A DNA stretch of 64,000 nt from Hymenobacter aerophilus DSM 13606 (lineage in GTDB: Bacteria > Bacteroidota > Bacteroidia > Cytophagales > Hymenobacteraceae): contig NZ_KB907802.1 of NCBI RefSeq assembly GCF_000382225.1, forward strand, positions 1-64,000. The letters run 5' to 3'. The position numbers and the translations under genes are program-made. Within the stretch, counting starts at the first letter, position 1. Every line of letters starts with the position of its first letter. The notes below the pieces were generated by a model. The model worked only from the letters and a program-made list of their open reading frames with translations, did not search any database and had not been told where the DNA came from. Positions 36,736-45,142 of this stretch are shown in pieces.

Positions 36736-36876
36736 GATTAGGAATGAATGTCATTCAGAGCGCAGCGAAGAATCTCGCGTGCAGTCGTTGGAATATCCTG
36801 CCGATTAGCACGCGAGATTCTTCGCTGCGCTCTGAATGACGTTCTTTCCTAATCCCTAATCCCTAATCCCTAATCC
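36732..36876. repeat. nested composite palindrome supplying both flanking stop codons
   Basis: Outer arms (TAGGATTAGGAAT on the left, CCTAATCCCTAATCCC words on the right at about 36847-36876) surround an inner REP-like pair: CATTCAGAGCGCAGCGAAG from 36751 and its complement ending at 36840. The inner pair extends through AATCTCGCGTGC. The TAG stop of the left gene (36733-36735) and the TAG stop of the convergent right gene (complement of 36870-36872) both lie in the outer arms. Confidence 0.9.
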
Positions 36877-38006
36877 TCCACTTCATCCTTGGCCTTTTCC
36901 TCTTTCACGGCCGGAATGGCCTGGTGGAAGATGAGGCCGGTGGCGGCGGCGTGCTCGGCGGCCTGCACCGTGTCCTGCACCAGCAGCATTTCCACCTTAT
37001 CATTACGCAAATCCTCGCGCACCTGCTCGACCAGGGCGGCCCGGTCGGCGCGGTTAACGTCGCGGATGTAGATGGCCAGGATGCGGCCGGGGTGGCGGCG
37101 CACCACCTCGCGGTAGATGTTGGCGTCTTCCTGGCCCGAGTCGCCGATGAGGATGAAGGGTAGCAGCGCGTAGGTGAGCAGCAGGTTATCGATTTCCTGC
37201 AGCTTGTGGGCGTGGTGGCTGCTGGCGGCGGCCGTCTGGCGGCGCTGCAGACCGGCATCGCGCAGCAGCAGCGGGCCGGGCGGAATGTCGTTGAGGGCCA
37301 GGAAATCGTCGAGCAGGTCGTAGAGGTTCCAGGGCGACGAGCTGACGTAGAAAAACGGGTTGTTGCGCCGGCCGTTACGGCCCAGCTGCAGCTGCCGGTA
37401 GAATTCGGCCACGCCCGCAAACGGCAGCCGCGAGCGGGCGTTGCGCAGCAGCACCGTGCGGGCCATGCGCAGCAAATCGGTGGCCGACGTCTGGATAACC
37501 GTGTCGTCGAGGTCGGAAATGATGCCGTACTCGGCATCTGCGGGCGGAATGAGCACCATGGCGCGGGTGCGCAAATCGGGCGGGGTGGGGAAGGGGGCGG
37601 GCGCCTTCAGCAGCTGCACCGCCACCGGATACCACAAAAAATCGACCGGCGTGGGCAGCGTCTGCGGGGCCAGGTTGAGGGTAAAGTAGCCTTCCTCGTC
37701 GGTGAGGATGGGGTGCTCGGAGCCGTCGGCGGGCCGCACGCTGAGCTGGGCGCCGGCAATTTCGTTGCTGTCGAAGCGCCGGTACATGTTCAGCAGGTTG
37801 TGCCAGCGCGAGTCGGCCGGGTCGGGCTCACCAATGCCCTTGTCGGTGAGCAGGCGGCCCTTCACGTAGAGGCGCTCGGGTGTGCCGTAGCTGCGGTAGG
37901 GCACCAGCTGCAGCGGGTGCAGCAGCCCGAGGCGGGCCCGCAGCCGGGTCAGCGAGTCGTCGGCGCTTTCGGCCCAGTCGTGGAATTTTTGGCGGATAGG
38001 AGGCAT
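36870..38006 (-). CDS. App1/DUF2183-family phosphatidate phosphatase-like protein
   Basis: A 378-residue protein of the App1-like (DUF2183) HAD superfamily. The catalytic motif is SDLDDTVIQT (Asp165, Asp167), followed by FFYVSSSPWNLYDLLDDFL and LIGDSGQEDANIYREVV, which supply the remaining HAD residues. An N-terminal beta domain (VKGRLL to GYFTLNL) precedes it, as in the family. Yeast App1 is a phosphatidate phosphatase, and bacterial members are presumed lipid phosphatases. No signal peptide is seen. It is convergent with the NTF2-like lipoprotein across a composite palindrome. Confidence 0.88.
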   Translation of the reverse strand: MPPIRQKFHDWAESADDSLTRLRARLGLLHPLQLVPYRSYGTPERLYVKGRLLTDKGIGEPDPADSRWHNLLNMYRRFDSNEIAGAQLSVRPADGSEHPILTDEEGYFTLNLAPQTLPTPVDFLWYPVAVQLLKAPAPFPTPPDLRTRAMVLIPPADAEYGIISDLDDTVIQTSATDLLRMARTVLLRNARSRLPFAGVAEFYRQLQLGRNGRRNNPFFYVSSSPWNLYDLLDDFLALNDIPPGPLLLRDAGLQRRQTAAASSHHAHKLQEIDNLLLTYALLPFILIGDSGQEDANIYREVVRRHPGRILAIYIRDVNRADRAALVEQVREDLRNDKVEMLLVQDTVQAAEHAAATGLIFHQAIPAVKEEKAKDEVED

Positions 38007-38079
38007 ACAGGGGCAAAGAAAGCAGTTTACCGGCGAGCGGCCGAGTCCGGCGCCGGACCGCCGGCGCCGCGTCAGTCAT

Positions 38080-38110
38080 AAAAAAGGCTCCCGGCAATTT
38101 GCCGGGAGCC
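38080..38110 (-). terminator. terminator of the second M48 lipoprotein gene
   Basis: On the reverse strand a GGCTCCCGGCAA stem with a short loop is followed by six or more U, about 25 bases after the stop. Confidence 0.88.
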
Positions 38111-38134
38111 TGCTAAACATCAGCTTCAGCGTGC

Positions 38135-38944
38135 CTAGAGGGCGCTTTTCAACTGGTTGAAGTCGTCGGAGCCGGCCGTGCGGTTGCGGCAGTTCAGCTC
38201 GTCGGCCTTGGCCTGAATGTTCTGCACGCGGTTGCCGGGGTTGGGGTGGGTGCTCAGGAACTCGGGCGGGCTGGCCTGGCCGTCGTTCTGGGTTTTGATG
38301 AAGAAGCCGGCCGCCCCGTCGCAGGCGTAGTAGTTGGTGCCGTTGAGGTATTCCACCGAGTACGCATCGGCCTCGGTTTCGTAGTCGCGGCTGAATTTGA
38401 GCTGGCCCAGGCTGCTGGCCACATCGACCAGCGTGTTCTGGTTGTCGCCCAGCACCAAGCTCAGCAGCACGCTGATGCCGTACTGCTGCTGCAGCTGGCG
38501 GGAGGTGTGGCGGCGGTCGGCGTGGGCAATTTCGTGGCCCAGCACCCCGGCCAGCTGCGTTTCGTTGTCGAGGTACTTAATCAGCCCCGAGTACACGTAA
38601 ATGTGGCCGCCGGGCGTGGCAAAGGCGTTCTGGGTCTTATCATCCTTGATGATTTTTACGTCCCAGGGAAACTCGTTGCGGTACTGCAGCTTGCCCGAGT
38701 TGAGCACCCGCAGCACGATTTTGTTGAGGGCCGCGTAGGCCTGCGGATTCTGGCTGGCTTCGAGCAGCTGGCCTTTGGCCCGGAAAGTGGAATCGGTCTG
38801 GGCGGCTACTTTTTCGCCCAGGGCCTTGTCGTCTTCGAGGGAGAAAAGGAGCACGCCGTCGCCATCTTTGGAGCAGGAGGCCGCGCCGCCGAGGGTTAGG
38901 GCCAGACCCGCCAGCAGGCCGGTTTTTTGCAGAACATTCCGCAT
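38135..38944 (-). CDS. M48-family metalloprotease lipoprotein
   Basis: A 269-residue periplasmic lipoprotein protease. The lipobox is ASC at residue 24. The catalytic helix is GHEIAHADRRH (HEIAH 137-141), the third ligand sits in DYETEADAYSVEYL, and the SPPEFLSTHPNPGNRVQNI tail matches the other M48 protein in this window (31340-32149). It likely acts on misfolded outer-membrane proteins or lipoproteins. A TACTTTTG element (39064-39071, reverse) lies 120 bases upstream. The two M48 genes are not adjacent, so this is an older duplication. Confidence 0.9.
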   Translation of the reverse strand: MRNVLQKTGLLAGLALTLGGAASCSKDGDGVLLFSLEDDKALGEKVAAQTDSTFRAKGQLLEASQNPQAYAALNKIVLRVLNSGKLQYRNEFPWDVKIIKDDKTQNAFATPGGHIYVYSGLIKYLDNETQLAGVLGHEIAHADRRHTSRQLQQQYGISVLLSLVLGDNQNTLVDVASSLGQLKFSRDYETEADAYSVEYLNGTNYYACDGAAGFFIKTQNDGQASPPEFLSTHPNPGNRVQNIQAKADELNCRNRTAGSDDFNQLKSAL

Positions 38945-39236
38945 AGAAAGCAGTAAATTGAGGGGTTGAAAAAAGGGAGATGTACGGGCCGCCTAGAAAA
39001 AACGGTGCCAGGGTTGGCCGCACTTTGAGGCGCGCATTGCTTTGGGCGCTGCTTACCGGGGGGCAAAAGTAGGCCTCAAAGGCCCGGAAAACCACTAAGC
39101 AGGCATAAAGGGCCCGTTTGCCGGTTGCGTGGGTGCCGCTGGCTGCGGCGTCGGGTGGCAGCCACCTTCGGGCGGGTTTCTGCGTAGAGCAGAACCCGCC
39201 CGTCAGCTCTGGCGCGCCTTTCCCGTTCCGCCTCCT

Positions 39237-40349
39237 ATGGTTACCACTGCCACCGCCCGCCCCAAAACCAAGAAAAAACGCCTCGCCCCGCTGCCCGAAG
39301 CCCACGAGCTTTACAAGGACCCCGCCCGCCAGGCCGAGCTGGCCGGCCTGCGCTACCTCACCGACAGCAAGCCGGGCCTGACCCGCGAAACCACCCGCGC
39401 CGGCAAGGTGCGCTACCGCACGGCCAAGGGCGAGCTGCTCACCGACGAAAAGACGCTGGCCCGCATCGAGGGCTTCGTGATTCCGCCGGCCTGGACCGAC
39501 GTCTGGATTTCGCCCTCGCCCAACACCCACCTGCAGGTAACGGGCCGCGACGCCAAGGGCCGCAAGCAGTACCTCTACCACCCCGCCTGGGACCAGGCCC
39601 GGGCCCTGACCAAGTTCAGCCGCCTGCGGGCCTTTGGCGAGCAGCTGGCCGGTTTGCGGGCCCGTATGCACAAGGACCTGGCCCGGCCCAAGCTCGATAA
39701 AACTAAAGTGGTGGCCCTGGTGCTCACGCTCATGGATCAGTCGTTTATCCGCGTCGGCAACAAGGAGTACGCCAAGAAAAACAAGACCTACGGCCTGACT
39801 ACGTTGCGCGACAAGCACGTGCAGGTGAGCGGGGCCGATGTGCGCTTCAGCTTCGTGGGCAAGAAGGGCGTGGCCCACGACCTGACCATCCACGACCGGA
39901 AACTGGCCCGCATGGTGCAGAAGTGCAAGGAAATTCCGGGCCAGCACCTGTTCCAGTTCTACACGCCCGACGGCCAGCGCCACGAGCTCGAATCGGGCGA
40001 CGTGAACGACTACCTGCACGAGGCCACCGGCCTGAGCCTCTCGGCCAAGGACTTTAGAACCTGGGGCGGCACCGTGAAAATGGTGGAGTGCCTGGAGCGG
40101 ATTCTGGACGAGGAACCCGAATTTCCGCGCCCCAAAACGCTGAAGCGGGCCATCAAGGACGTAGCCGAAAACCTGGGCAACACGCCCACCGTGTGCTCCA
40201 AATACTATATCCACCCCCAGGTAATCGAGCTGTTCAACTCCAACCAGCTCCTCGACTATCTGCGCCGCCACGATGCCGACCCCAGCCAGAACGACCTGCT
40301 CACGCCCACCGAGCACATGGTACTGGAGATGCTCAAGGAGGTGAAATAG
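39237..40349 (+). CDS. DNA topoisomerase IB (eukaryotic/poxvirus type)
   Basis: A 370-residue type IB topoisomerase, which relaxes supercoils through a 3'-phosphotyrosyl intermediate. The N-terminal domain shows GFVIPPAWTDVWISPSPNTHLQ and DAKGRKQYLYHP, and the catalytic domain has VLTLMDQSFIRVGNKEYAKKN, GLTTLRDKHV and the C-terminal SKYYIHPQVIELF with the active-site Tyr. ATG 39237 gives a Lys-rich N terminus typical of the group. Bacterial TopIB enzymes are scattered among Bacteroidota and Proteobacteria. It is convergent with the kinase-like gene, with a palindrome filling the gap. Confidence 0.94.
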   Translation: MVTTATARPKTKKKRLAPLPEAHELYKDPARQAELAGLRYLTDSKPGLTRETTRAGKVRYRTAKGELLTDEKTLARIEGFVIPPAWTDVWISPSPNTHLQVTGRDAKGRKQYLYHPAWDQARALTKFSRLRAFGEQLAGLRARMHKDLARPKLDKTKVVALVLTLMDQSFIRVGNKEYAKKNKTYGLTTLRDKHVQVSGADVRFSFVGKKGVAHDLTIHDRKLARMVQKCKEIPGQHLFQFYTPDGQRHELESGDVNDYLHEATGLSLSAKDFRTWGGTVKMVECLERILDEEPEFPRPKTLKRAIKDVAENLGNTPTVCSKYYIHPQVIELFNSNQLLDYLRRHDADPSQNDLLTPTEHMVLEMLKEVK

Positions 40350-40483
40350 TGAGATGGTGAAATGGTGAGTTGGTGAAATGGTGAGTTTATTGTTCAAAAG
40401 TCCTGATTACGCCATGTGTGCCGTCAGGATTTTTGAACAGTAAATTCACCATTTCACCAACTCACCATTTCACCAACTCACCG
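40350..40483. repeat. palindrome of GGTGAAATGGTGAGTT words filling a convergent gap
   Basis: Left arm words (GTGAGATGGTGAAATGG and on, 40350-40406) pair with the right arm (from 40423), including the inner TTCAAAAGTCCTGA against TCAGGATTTTTGAA with one mismatch. The element runs exactly from the topoisomerase IB stop to the stop of the convergent gene. Confidence 0.9.
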
Positions 40484-42082
40484 CTACCTTCCTGAACCGT
40501 CACGGTCGAAGGCGTGGGAGAGGACGTTGTGGGCCCGTTTGTCTTTGGTTTCGGAGCCGGGAAAGAACTCGTTGTTGCGGGCCGTGTCGAAGAAGCGGGT
40601 GCGCTTGCGCAGGCCGGCCACACGGGAGGAGTCGCGCACAAGGTCTTCGTGGGGGCCGCCGTAGATGTCGATGAAGGGCGAGCGGCGCACGTTGCCCGAT
40701 ACCAGAAACTCGTCTTTTCCCTCCAGGCCGTGCAGGCGCACCCGCTTGGTTTCGCGCGGGTCGAAGCGGCGCTGGTACAATAACTCGCCCTGGGCCTGGC
40801 CGCGGGGTACTTTTTCCAACGAATACACCGATACCACGGTGGCCGTGTCGTTGAGGCGTTCCACTACGAACCGCTCCTTGTCATCGGTGCCGGCTACCAG
40901 CACTTCTTCGGCCTGCAGCCGGTAGTAGGTTTCGGCCACCTGGGGCAGCTGGGCGCGGCGGGCCTGCAGGGCGCGTATCATGCGCGGGCCTTCGTAGGCG
41001 TACACCGCGGGCGGCAGGCCCTGGCGCACGGCGCGCGTTATTACTTCGTCGGTGAGGCGCTGCTGCAGCGCGTGGGCCGCTGCCAGGTAGGTGGTGCGGG
41101 GCACCGTGGGCAGGGCGCGGCTGTCGATGAAGCGGCCGTTGCGGGTGTAGCCGGCAATGCTTTCGTAGCGGGGCCCGAAGGTGCGGAATTTGCCCACCAG
41201 CTTGCTTATCAGCCACGAAGCCCAGCCATCATCAAACCGGAAAAAAACCTGGTCGCGGTCCTGCGGAACGGGTTTCCAGAGCCGCCGGCCGCCCGGCTGG
41301 GCGTAGGCCGCCCAGCTCCACTGGCCCTCATGCCGGTCCCAGTCGCCGAGCCAGATATCGAGCAGGCGGGCGCGCACGAAGGCCGCGCCGTCGAGCTGGT
41401 CGCGCTGGCTGTCGTAGCGCTCGGGCAGCACGTCGTCCGACTCGTCGAGGTCCACGGCCCCGGCCACCGGCCCGTCGATGTTTTCCTTGCCCTCATACTT
41501 GCGCTCAACCAGCACCACCCGGCCCTGAAACCGCTCGGAGGCGGGCCCCAGACTGGTTTCGTTGGGGCGCACGTAGTAGGGGCGGGGGCTGGCGTGGGGC
41601 ACGCCGGCGGCCTCGGCCAGCGGCGGCACCACGAAGGCTCCGTAGGGCATGGCCGCCGAGGTGGCGTCGCGCACGGCCCCGTACACGAAGGTGGGCCGCA
41701 GGAACTTGGGCAGCGTTTTTTCGGGGTTTTTATCGATGGTGCGCACCGCGTAGCTGCGGCCCGCCGAGTCGGCCATCGTCAGGCTGGTGGTCTGGAAGCC
41801 GCCACCCATCTTCACGAATTCCAGCCCACCCGGCACCAGTGTTTCGGGTTTTAGGATGGGCAGCGTTACGGGCTCGGCCCAGGCCCGGCGGTAGTGCGCA
41901 CCCAGCACCCAGCGGCCCAGCGGCCCGCGCTGGTAATGGCGGCCGGCCGTTACCAGCGCGCTGTCGGCGCCGGCGGTCAGGGGCGTGGTGTACTTCAGGC
42001 GGGCATCGGGCTGGAAAAAGGGCTTGCGGCTGCAGGCCAGGGAGCTGAAAAGCAGAAAGGGCAGAGCGTAACGGTAGTTCAT
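40484..42082 (-). CDS. secreted kinase-like protein (intact catalytic motif), unknown family
   Basis: A 532-residue exported protein; the hydrophobic N terminus ends with LFSSLACS and may be a lipoprotein signal. I see a kinase-like order of motifs: a Gly-rich strand and a possible ATP-binding Lys (GGGFQTTSLTMAD to VRTIDKN, Lys118); a helix (PYGAFVVPPLAEAAG); a catalytic-loop-like LGDWDRHEGQW (246-255); and metal-binding-like VPQDRDQ (272-278) and FDDG (283-286). This resembles HipA/FAM20-type protein-kinase-like folds. No exact family is recognised. A paralog lies divergently at 42367-44001. In Bacteroidota I recall similar GDWDRHEDQW segments in longer outer-membrane proteins. Confidence 0.75.
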   Translation of the reverse strand: MNYRYALPFLLFSSLACSRKPFFQPDARLKYTTPLTAGADSALVTAGRHYQRGPLGRWVLGAHYRRAWAEPVTLPILKPETLVPGGLEFVKMGGGFQTTSLTMADSAGRSYAVRTIDKNPEKTLPKFLRPTFVYGAVRDATSAAMPYGAFVVPPLAEAAGVPHASPRPYYVRPNETSLGPASERFQGRVVLVERKYEGKENIDGPVAGAVDLDESDDVLPERYDSQRDQLDGAAFVRARLLDIWLGDWDRHEGQWSWAAYAQPGGRRLWKPVPQDRDQVFFRFDDGWASWLISKLVGKFRTFGPRYESIAGYTRNGRFIDSRALPTVPRTTYLAAAHALQQRLTDEVITRAVRQGLPPAVYAYEGPRMIRALQARRAQLPQVAETYYRLQAEEVLVAGTDDKERFVVERLNDTATVVSVYSLEKVPRGQAQGELLYQRRFDPRETKRVRLHGLEGKDEFLVSGNVRRSPFIDIYGGPHEDLVRDSSRVAGLRKRTRFFDTARNNEFFPGSETKDKRAHNVLSHAFDRDGSGR

Positions 42083-42137
42083 GCAGGGCGGAAAATTCGC
42101 GGCTAGGTTCCTTCAACGCAACGCGGGCTTCGCAGTT

Positions 42138-42312
42138 GAGAAGTGAGATATGAGAAGTGAGATATGAGCCCGGTGTCATTCAGAGCGCAGCGAAGAATCT
42201 CGCGTGCTGATGTTGCCATGACGCCTGAATGAAACCTAGCGAGATTCTTCGCTGCGCTCTGAATGACACCGGGCTCATGCCTCCCCTTTTCCCCTCTCAC
42301 TTCTCATGTCTC
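42138..42312. repeat. nested composite palindrome between the divergent kinase-like genes
   Basis: The inner arms (42166-42203 and 42239-42276) are exact complements over 38 bases, containing CCCGGTGTCATTCAGAGCGC and on. Outer arms are GAGAAGTGAGATATGAG words (42138-42165) against CCCTCTCACTTCTCATGTCT on the right (42292-42312). The outer words match those of the palindrome at 22882. Confidence 0.9.
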
Positions 42313-42366
42313 CCATACACAACCGCCGGGGTAGGGTTTGCGGTATAAGGGCTGCCGGCCCGCCTG

Positions 42367-44001
42367 GTGGCGACAGTTCTCCGGCTCTGCTTCTGCTATA
42401 TCGTGTCTTTCTCCTTTTCTTCGGCCGCGCTGCTGGCTGGCCTGGGCAGCGGGCTGCTGCTCTCCTGCTCGGCCCGCGCCCAGCCGCCCACTACGGCGGC
42501 CCGTCCCGTCATCGGCCCCGACTCGACGGTAGTGGTGGCCGCCGGCGCCCAGTACGACCGGGGCGCAGTGCACCGCTTCTTCTGGGGAACCCACTACCGC
42601 GACCTGTGGAAGCTGCCGGTGCGCGTGCCGGTGTTCAACCTGCGCACGGCCGTGCCGGGCGGCCTTACGCCCGTGAAGGAGGGCGGCTCGTTCCAGACCA
42701 AGAACCTGCGCCTCGTTGACCAGGAGGGCCGCGAGTACGTGCTGCGCTCGGTGGATAAGGATGCCACCAAAGCCCTGCCCGCGGGCCTGCGCGAGGGCGC
42801 CATCGGCCGCATCATGAAGGACCAGACCAGCGTCATTCACCCCTACGGCGCCTACATTGCCGCCCCGCTGGCCCGCGCCGCCGGCCTCTACCACACCAAC
42901 CCGCGCCTCGTGTACGTGGCCGACGACCCGGCCCTGGGCGAGTTCCGCGAGGGGTTCGGCTACGCGCTGTATTTGTTCGAGGAGCGGCCCGACGGCGACC
43001 AGACGTCGGTGGAAAGTTTTGGCCGCTCGGCCCGGGTGGAAAGCTCGCGCAAAGCTTTTACCAATCTGCTGGCCAGCTCCCGCTTTCAGGTAGATGCCCG
43101 CCAGTACCTGCGCAACCGCCTGTTCGATATGTGGCTCGGCGACTGGAGCCGGCGCGAGGACCAGTGGCGCTGGGCCAGCTTCCCGAAGCCCGGCGGCGGC
43201 ACCACCTACCAGGCCATTCCGCGCGACCGGGACCACGCTTTTTTCAAGTTTGATGACGGCCTGCTCACCCACATTATCGGCTGGGTGAAAACCAACTACC
43301 AGAGCTTCCACGAGCGAATCCGGCTGGCTGATGTGGAGGGCCTCAACCGCGCCGCCCGGCCCATGGACAAGTCGCTGCTGGCCTACCTGACCCGCGACGA
43401 CTTCCGGCAGGTGGCCGACTCGCTGCGCGGCACGCTCTCGGATGGCGTAATTGCCCGCGCCCTGGCCGTGTGGCCGCCCGAAGTGCGCGAGCTGAGCCAG
43501 GCCGAGTTCACGCGCAAGCTGCGCGCCCGCCGCGAGCAGCTGCCCCAGGTGGCCGACAAGTTCTACCAGCTGCTGGCCCGCGACGTGGAGCTGCCCGGCA
43601 CCGACGAAAAGGAGCGGTTTGTAGTGGAAGCCGCGGGGCCCGACGCAGTGCGGGTGCAGCTGCTGCGCCACTCGCCCAAAGGCGATACGCTGCTGCACCA
43701 GCGTACGTTTGTGGCCGCCGAAACCCGCTCCATCAAGCTGTTTGGGCTGGGCGGCAACGATGCCTTCGAGCTGCGCGGCCAGCCCACCGGCCGCATCCGC
43801 CTCGACATCTACGACGGCGCGGGCCAGGATTTGATTGAGGCCACGCCCGCCCCCACCAGGCGTTCCGGCAGCCGCCTCACCATCTTCGACAGCGGCGACG
43901 GCAATACCATCCGCGTGGGCAAATTCAAAACCAAAGCCTACCAGCCCCAGGCCCGGGAGTTCGACGGCCCGGGCTGGCTGCTGCGCCACCGGCTGTATTA
44001 G
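42367..44001 (+). CDS. secreted kinase-like protein with altered catalytic loop (paralog)
   Basis: A 544-residue exported paralog of the divergent neighbour (GTG start; hydrophobic N terminus ending LLSCSARAQ). The same blocks appear in order: GSFQTKNLRLVD, VLRSVDKD (Lys131), HPYGAYIAAPLARAAG, then IPRDRDHAFF and FDDG. The catalytic-loop segment reads LGDWSRREDQW (257-267), so the DRH of the neighbour is SRR here. If the kinase-like reading is right, this copy would be a pseudoenzyme or use different chemistry. Both proteins lack a barrel domain. The pair is probably exported to the periplasm or outer membrane. Confidence 0.75.
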   Translation: MATVLRLCFCYIVSFSFSSAALLAGLGSGLLLSCSARAQPPTTAARPVIGPDSTVVVAAGAQYDRGAVHRFFWGTHYRDLWKLPVRVPVFNLRTAVPGGLTPVKEGGSFQTKNLRLVDQEGREYVLRSVDKDATKALPAGLREGAIGRIMKDQTSVIHPYGAYIAAPLARAAGLYHTNPRLVYVADDPALGEFREGFGYALYLFEERPDGDQTSVESFGRSARVESSRKAFTNLLASSRFQVDARQYLRNRLFDMWLGDWSRREDQWRWASFPKPGGGTTYQAIPRDRDHAFFKFDDGLLTHIIGWVKTNYQSFHERIRLADVEGLNRAARPMDKSLLAYLTRDDFRQVADSLRGTLSDGVIARALAVWPPEVRELSQAEFTRKLRARREQLPQVADKFYQLLARDVELPGTDEKERFVVEAAGPDAVRVQLLRHSPKGDTLLHQRTFVAAETRSIKLFGLGGNDAFELRGQPTGRIRLDIYDGAGQDLIEATPAPTRRSGSRLTIFDSGDGNTIRVGKFKTKAYQPQAREFDGPGWLLRHRLY

Positions 44002-44021
44002 CCGGCCGGCCCGCAACCAGT

Positions 44022-44070
44022 TAAGCGCCAAGCCCCTGAGTCCGTGCTGACTTCAGGGGCTTTGCGCTTA
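44022..44070. terminator. palindromic terminator between convergent genes
   Basis: Arms 44022-44041 and 44050-44070 (AAGCGCCAAGCCCCTGA and complement) pair with few mismatches around a short loop. Confidence 0.7.
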
Positions 44071-44124
44071 TCTAAAGGCCATCATCCGAAAAAGCATATT
44101 GCCCTTTACCAGGCCTTTGGCGGC

Positions 44125-44547
44125 CTACTTACCTTCCTGCAGCCAGTTGGTAGCGGCACCCTCGTCGCTGAACAGCTGTACTTTGTAGCCTTTTTGGGCA
44201 GCCAGGGCCGAAGACTGGGCCAGCACGGCCAGCGGCGTAGCGGGGGCCGTGCCGGGCTGCCAGGTGGCGGCAACGAGGCAGGCCAGATACACGGGACGGT
44301 CGTTGAGGGCCGGGCTGAGCTCGGGCAGGTACTCCTGGGCCAGCCATTCCACCATCTCGGCGCTCGACTGCGAGCGGCGCCGCGAATCAACCAGCCAGCC
44401 GCTTACCTGGTGCTCAATGGCGACTTGCAGTACCTGAGTGTAGCCTTGCTGCAGCTCGCTTTGCGATACATCGCGCAGCCAGCGGGCAATTAGTAGGTTG
44501 AGGTCGGAACGGTAGGTGATGGAAATGGTGGGGGTATCGGCAGGCAT
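44125..44547 (-). CDS. SpoIIAA-like (STAS-like) small protein, paralog A
   Basis: A 140-residue cytoplasmic protein. It matches paralog B (44705-45136) block by block: YRSDLNLLIARWLRDVS, EL..GY, SGWLVDSRRR, and the C-terminal VQLFSDEGAATNWL. The alternating strand/helix pattern with a buried D-S-R-R is like the SpoIIAA/STAS-like fold, but no specific family is certain. It is divergent from paralog B with 157 bases between. A TATCTTTG -7 element (44579-44586, reverse) serves it. The role is unknown. Confidence 0.65.
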   Translation of the reverse strand: MPADTPTISITYRSDLNLLIARWLRDVSQSELQQGYTQVLQVAIEHQVSGWLVDSRRRSQSSAEMVEWLAQEYLPELSPALNDRPVYLACLVAATWQPGTAPATPLAVLAQSSALAAQKGYKVQLFSDEGAATNWLQEGK

Positions 44548-44578
44548 GCGGAAGCTAAACAGTAGGGCAACTCAAGAA

Positions 44579-44586
44579 CAAAGATA
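44579..44586 (-). promoter_or_regulatory. -7 element of SpoIIAA-like paralog A
   Basis: TATCTTTG on the reverse strand, about 32 bases before the start; no clear -33 box. Confidence 0.45.
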
Positions 44587-44655
44587 GGCGCACTTTGCTG
44601 AGTGGGCGCACGAGGCGCCGCCCACCCGCCTGGGCTCAATATGCTGCCCGGCCTA

Positions 44656-44686
44656 TTGAGTGGCTGCCGGGCAGGTGGTACATTTG
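44656..44686 (+). promoter_or_regulatory. promoter of SpoIIAA-like paralog B (TTG-N20-TACATTTG)
   Basis: TTG at 44656-44658 and TACATTTG at 44679-44686 are 20 bases apart, the Bacteroidota -33/-7 pattern, with a start codon 18 bases downstream. Confidence 0.75.
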
Positions 44687-44704
44687 CCGTTATTCTCCCC
44701 GCCG

Positions 44705-45136
44705 ATGCGCACATTTGCCGCCCCCGATTACCTGAGCCTGCAATTCCGCTCCGACCTCAACTTTCTGGTAACCCGTTGGCTGCGGCCCGTTTCCGATGCT
44801 GAAACCCGCGCCGGCTACCGGCTGATTCTGGCGGCGGCCCGCGAGTGTAACTGCCCGTTCTGGCTGCTGGATGTGCGCCGCCGCCCGCCGGCCGAGCCCG
44901 CTACCACGCGTTGGGGCCTGCAGGAGTTTTTTCCGCAGCTGGGCGCCGCCCTGGGCCAGACGGTGTACATGAGCCAGCTGCTTTCGCCCACCTATCAGGC
45001 CCAGACCGACAACGAGCTGGCCTTTCAGCAGGCCGAGCAGCAGGGCCCCGCCCAGGGCTACCACATGCGCCGCTTCAACGACGAAACCAAGGCCGTAAAC
45101 TGGCTGCGCCAGCAGCAGGGGCCGGCCGCTGGCTGA
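44705..45136 (+). CDS. SpoIIAA-like (STAS-like) small protein, paralog B
   Basis: A 143-residue protein: FRSDLNFLVTRWLRPVSDAET, GYRLILAAARE, FWLLDVRRRPP, and MRRFNDETKAVNWLRQ at the end. The family is shared with paralog A and, more distantly, the gene at 61118-61543. ATG 44705 sits a short distance after a complete promoter; an upstream in-frame start would overlap that promoter. Its 3' end is six bases from the convergent exonuclease gene stop. The function is unknown. Confidence 0.65.
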   Translation: MRTFAAPDYLSLQFRSDLNFLVTRWLRPVSDAETRAGYRLILAAARECNCPFWLLDVRRRPPAEPATTRWGLQEFFPQLGAALGQTVYMSQLLSPTYQAQTDNELAFQQAEQQGPAQGYHMRRFNDETKAVNWLRQQQGPAAG

Positions 45137-45142
45137 AAACAG

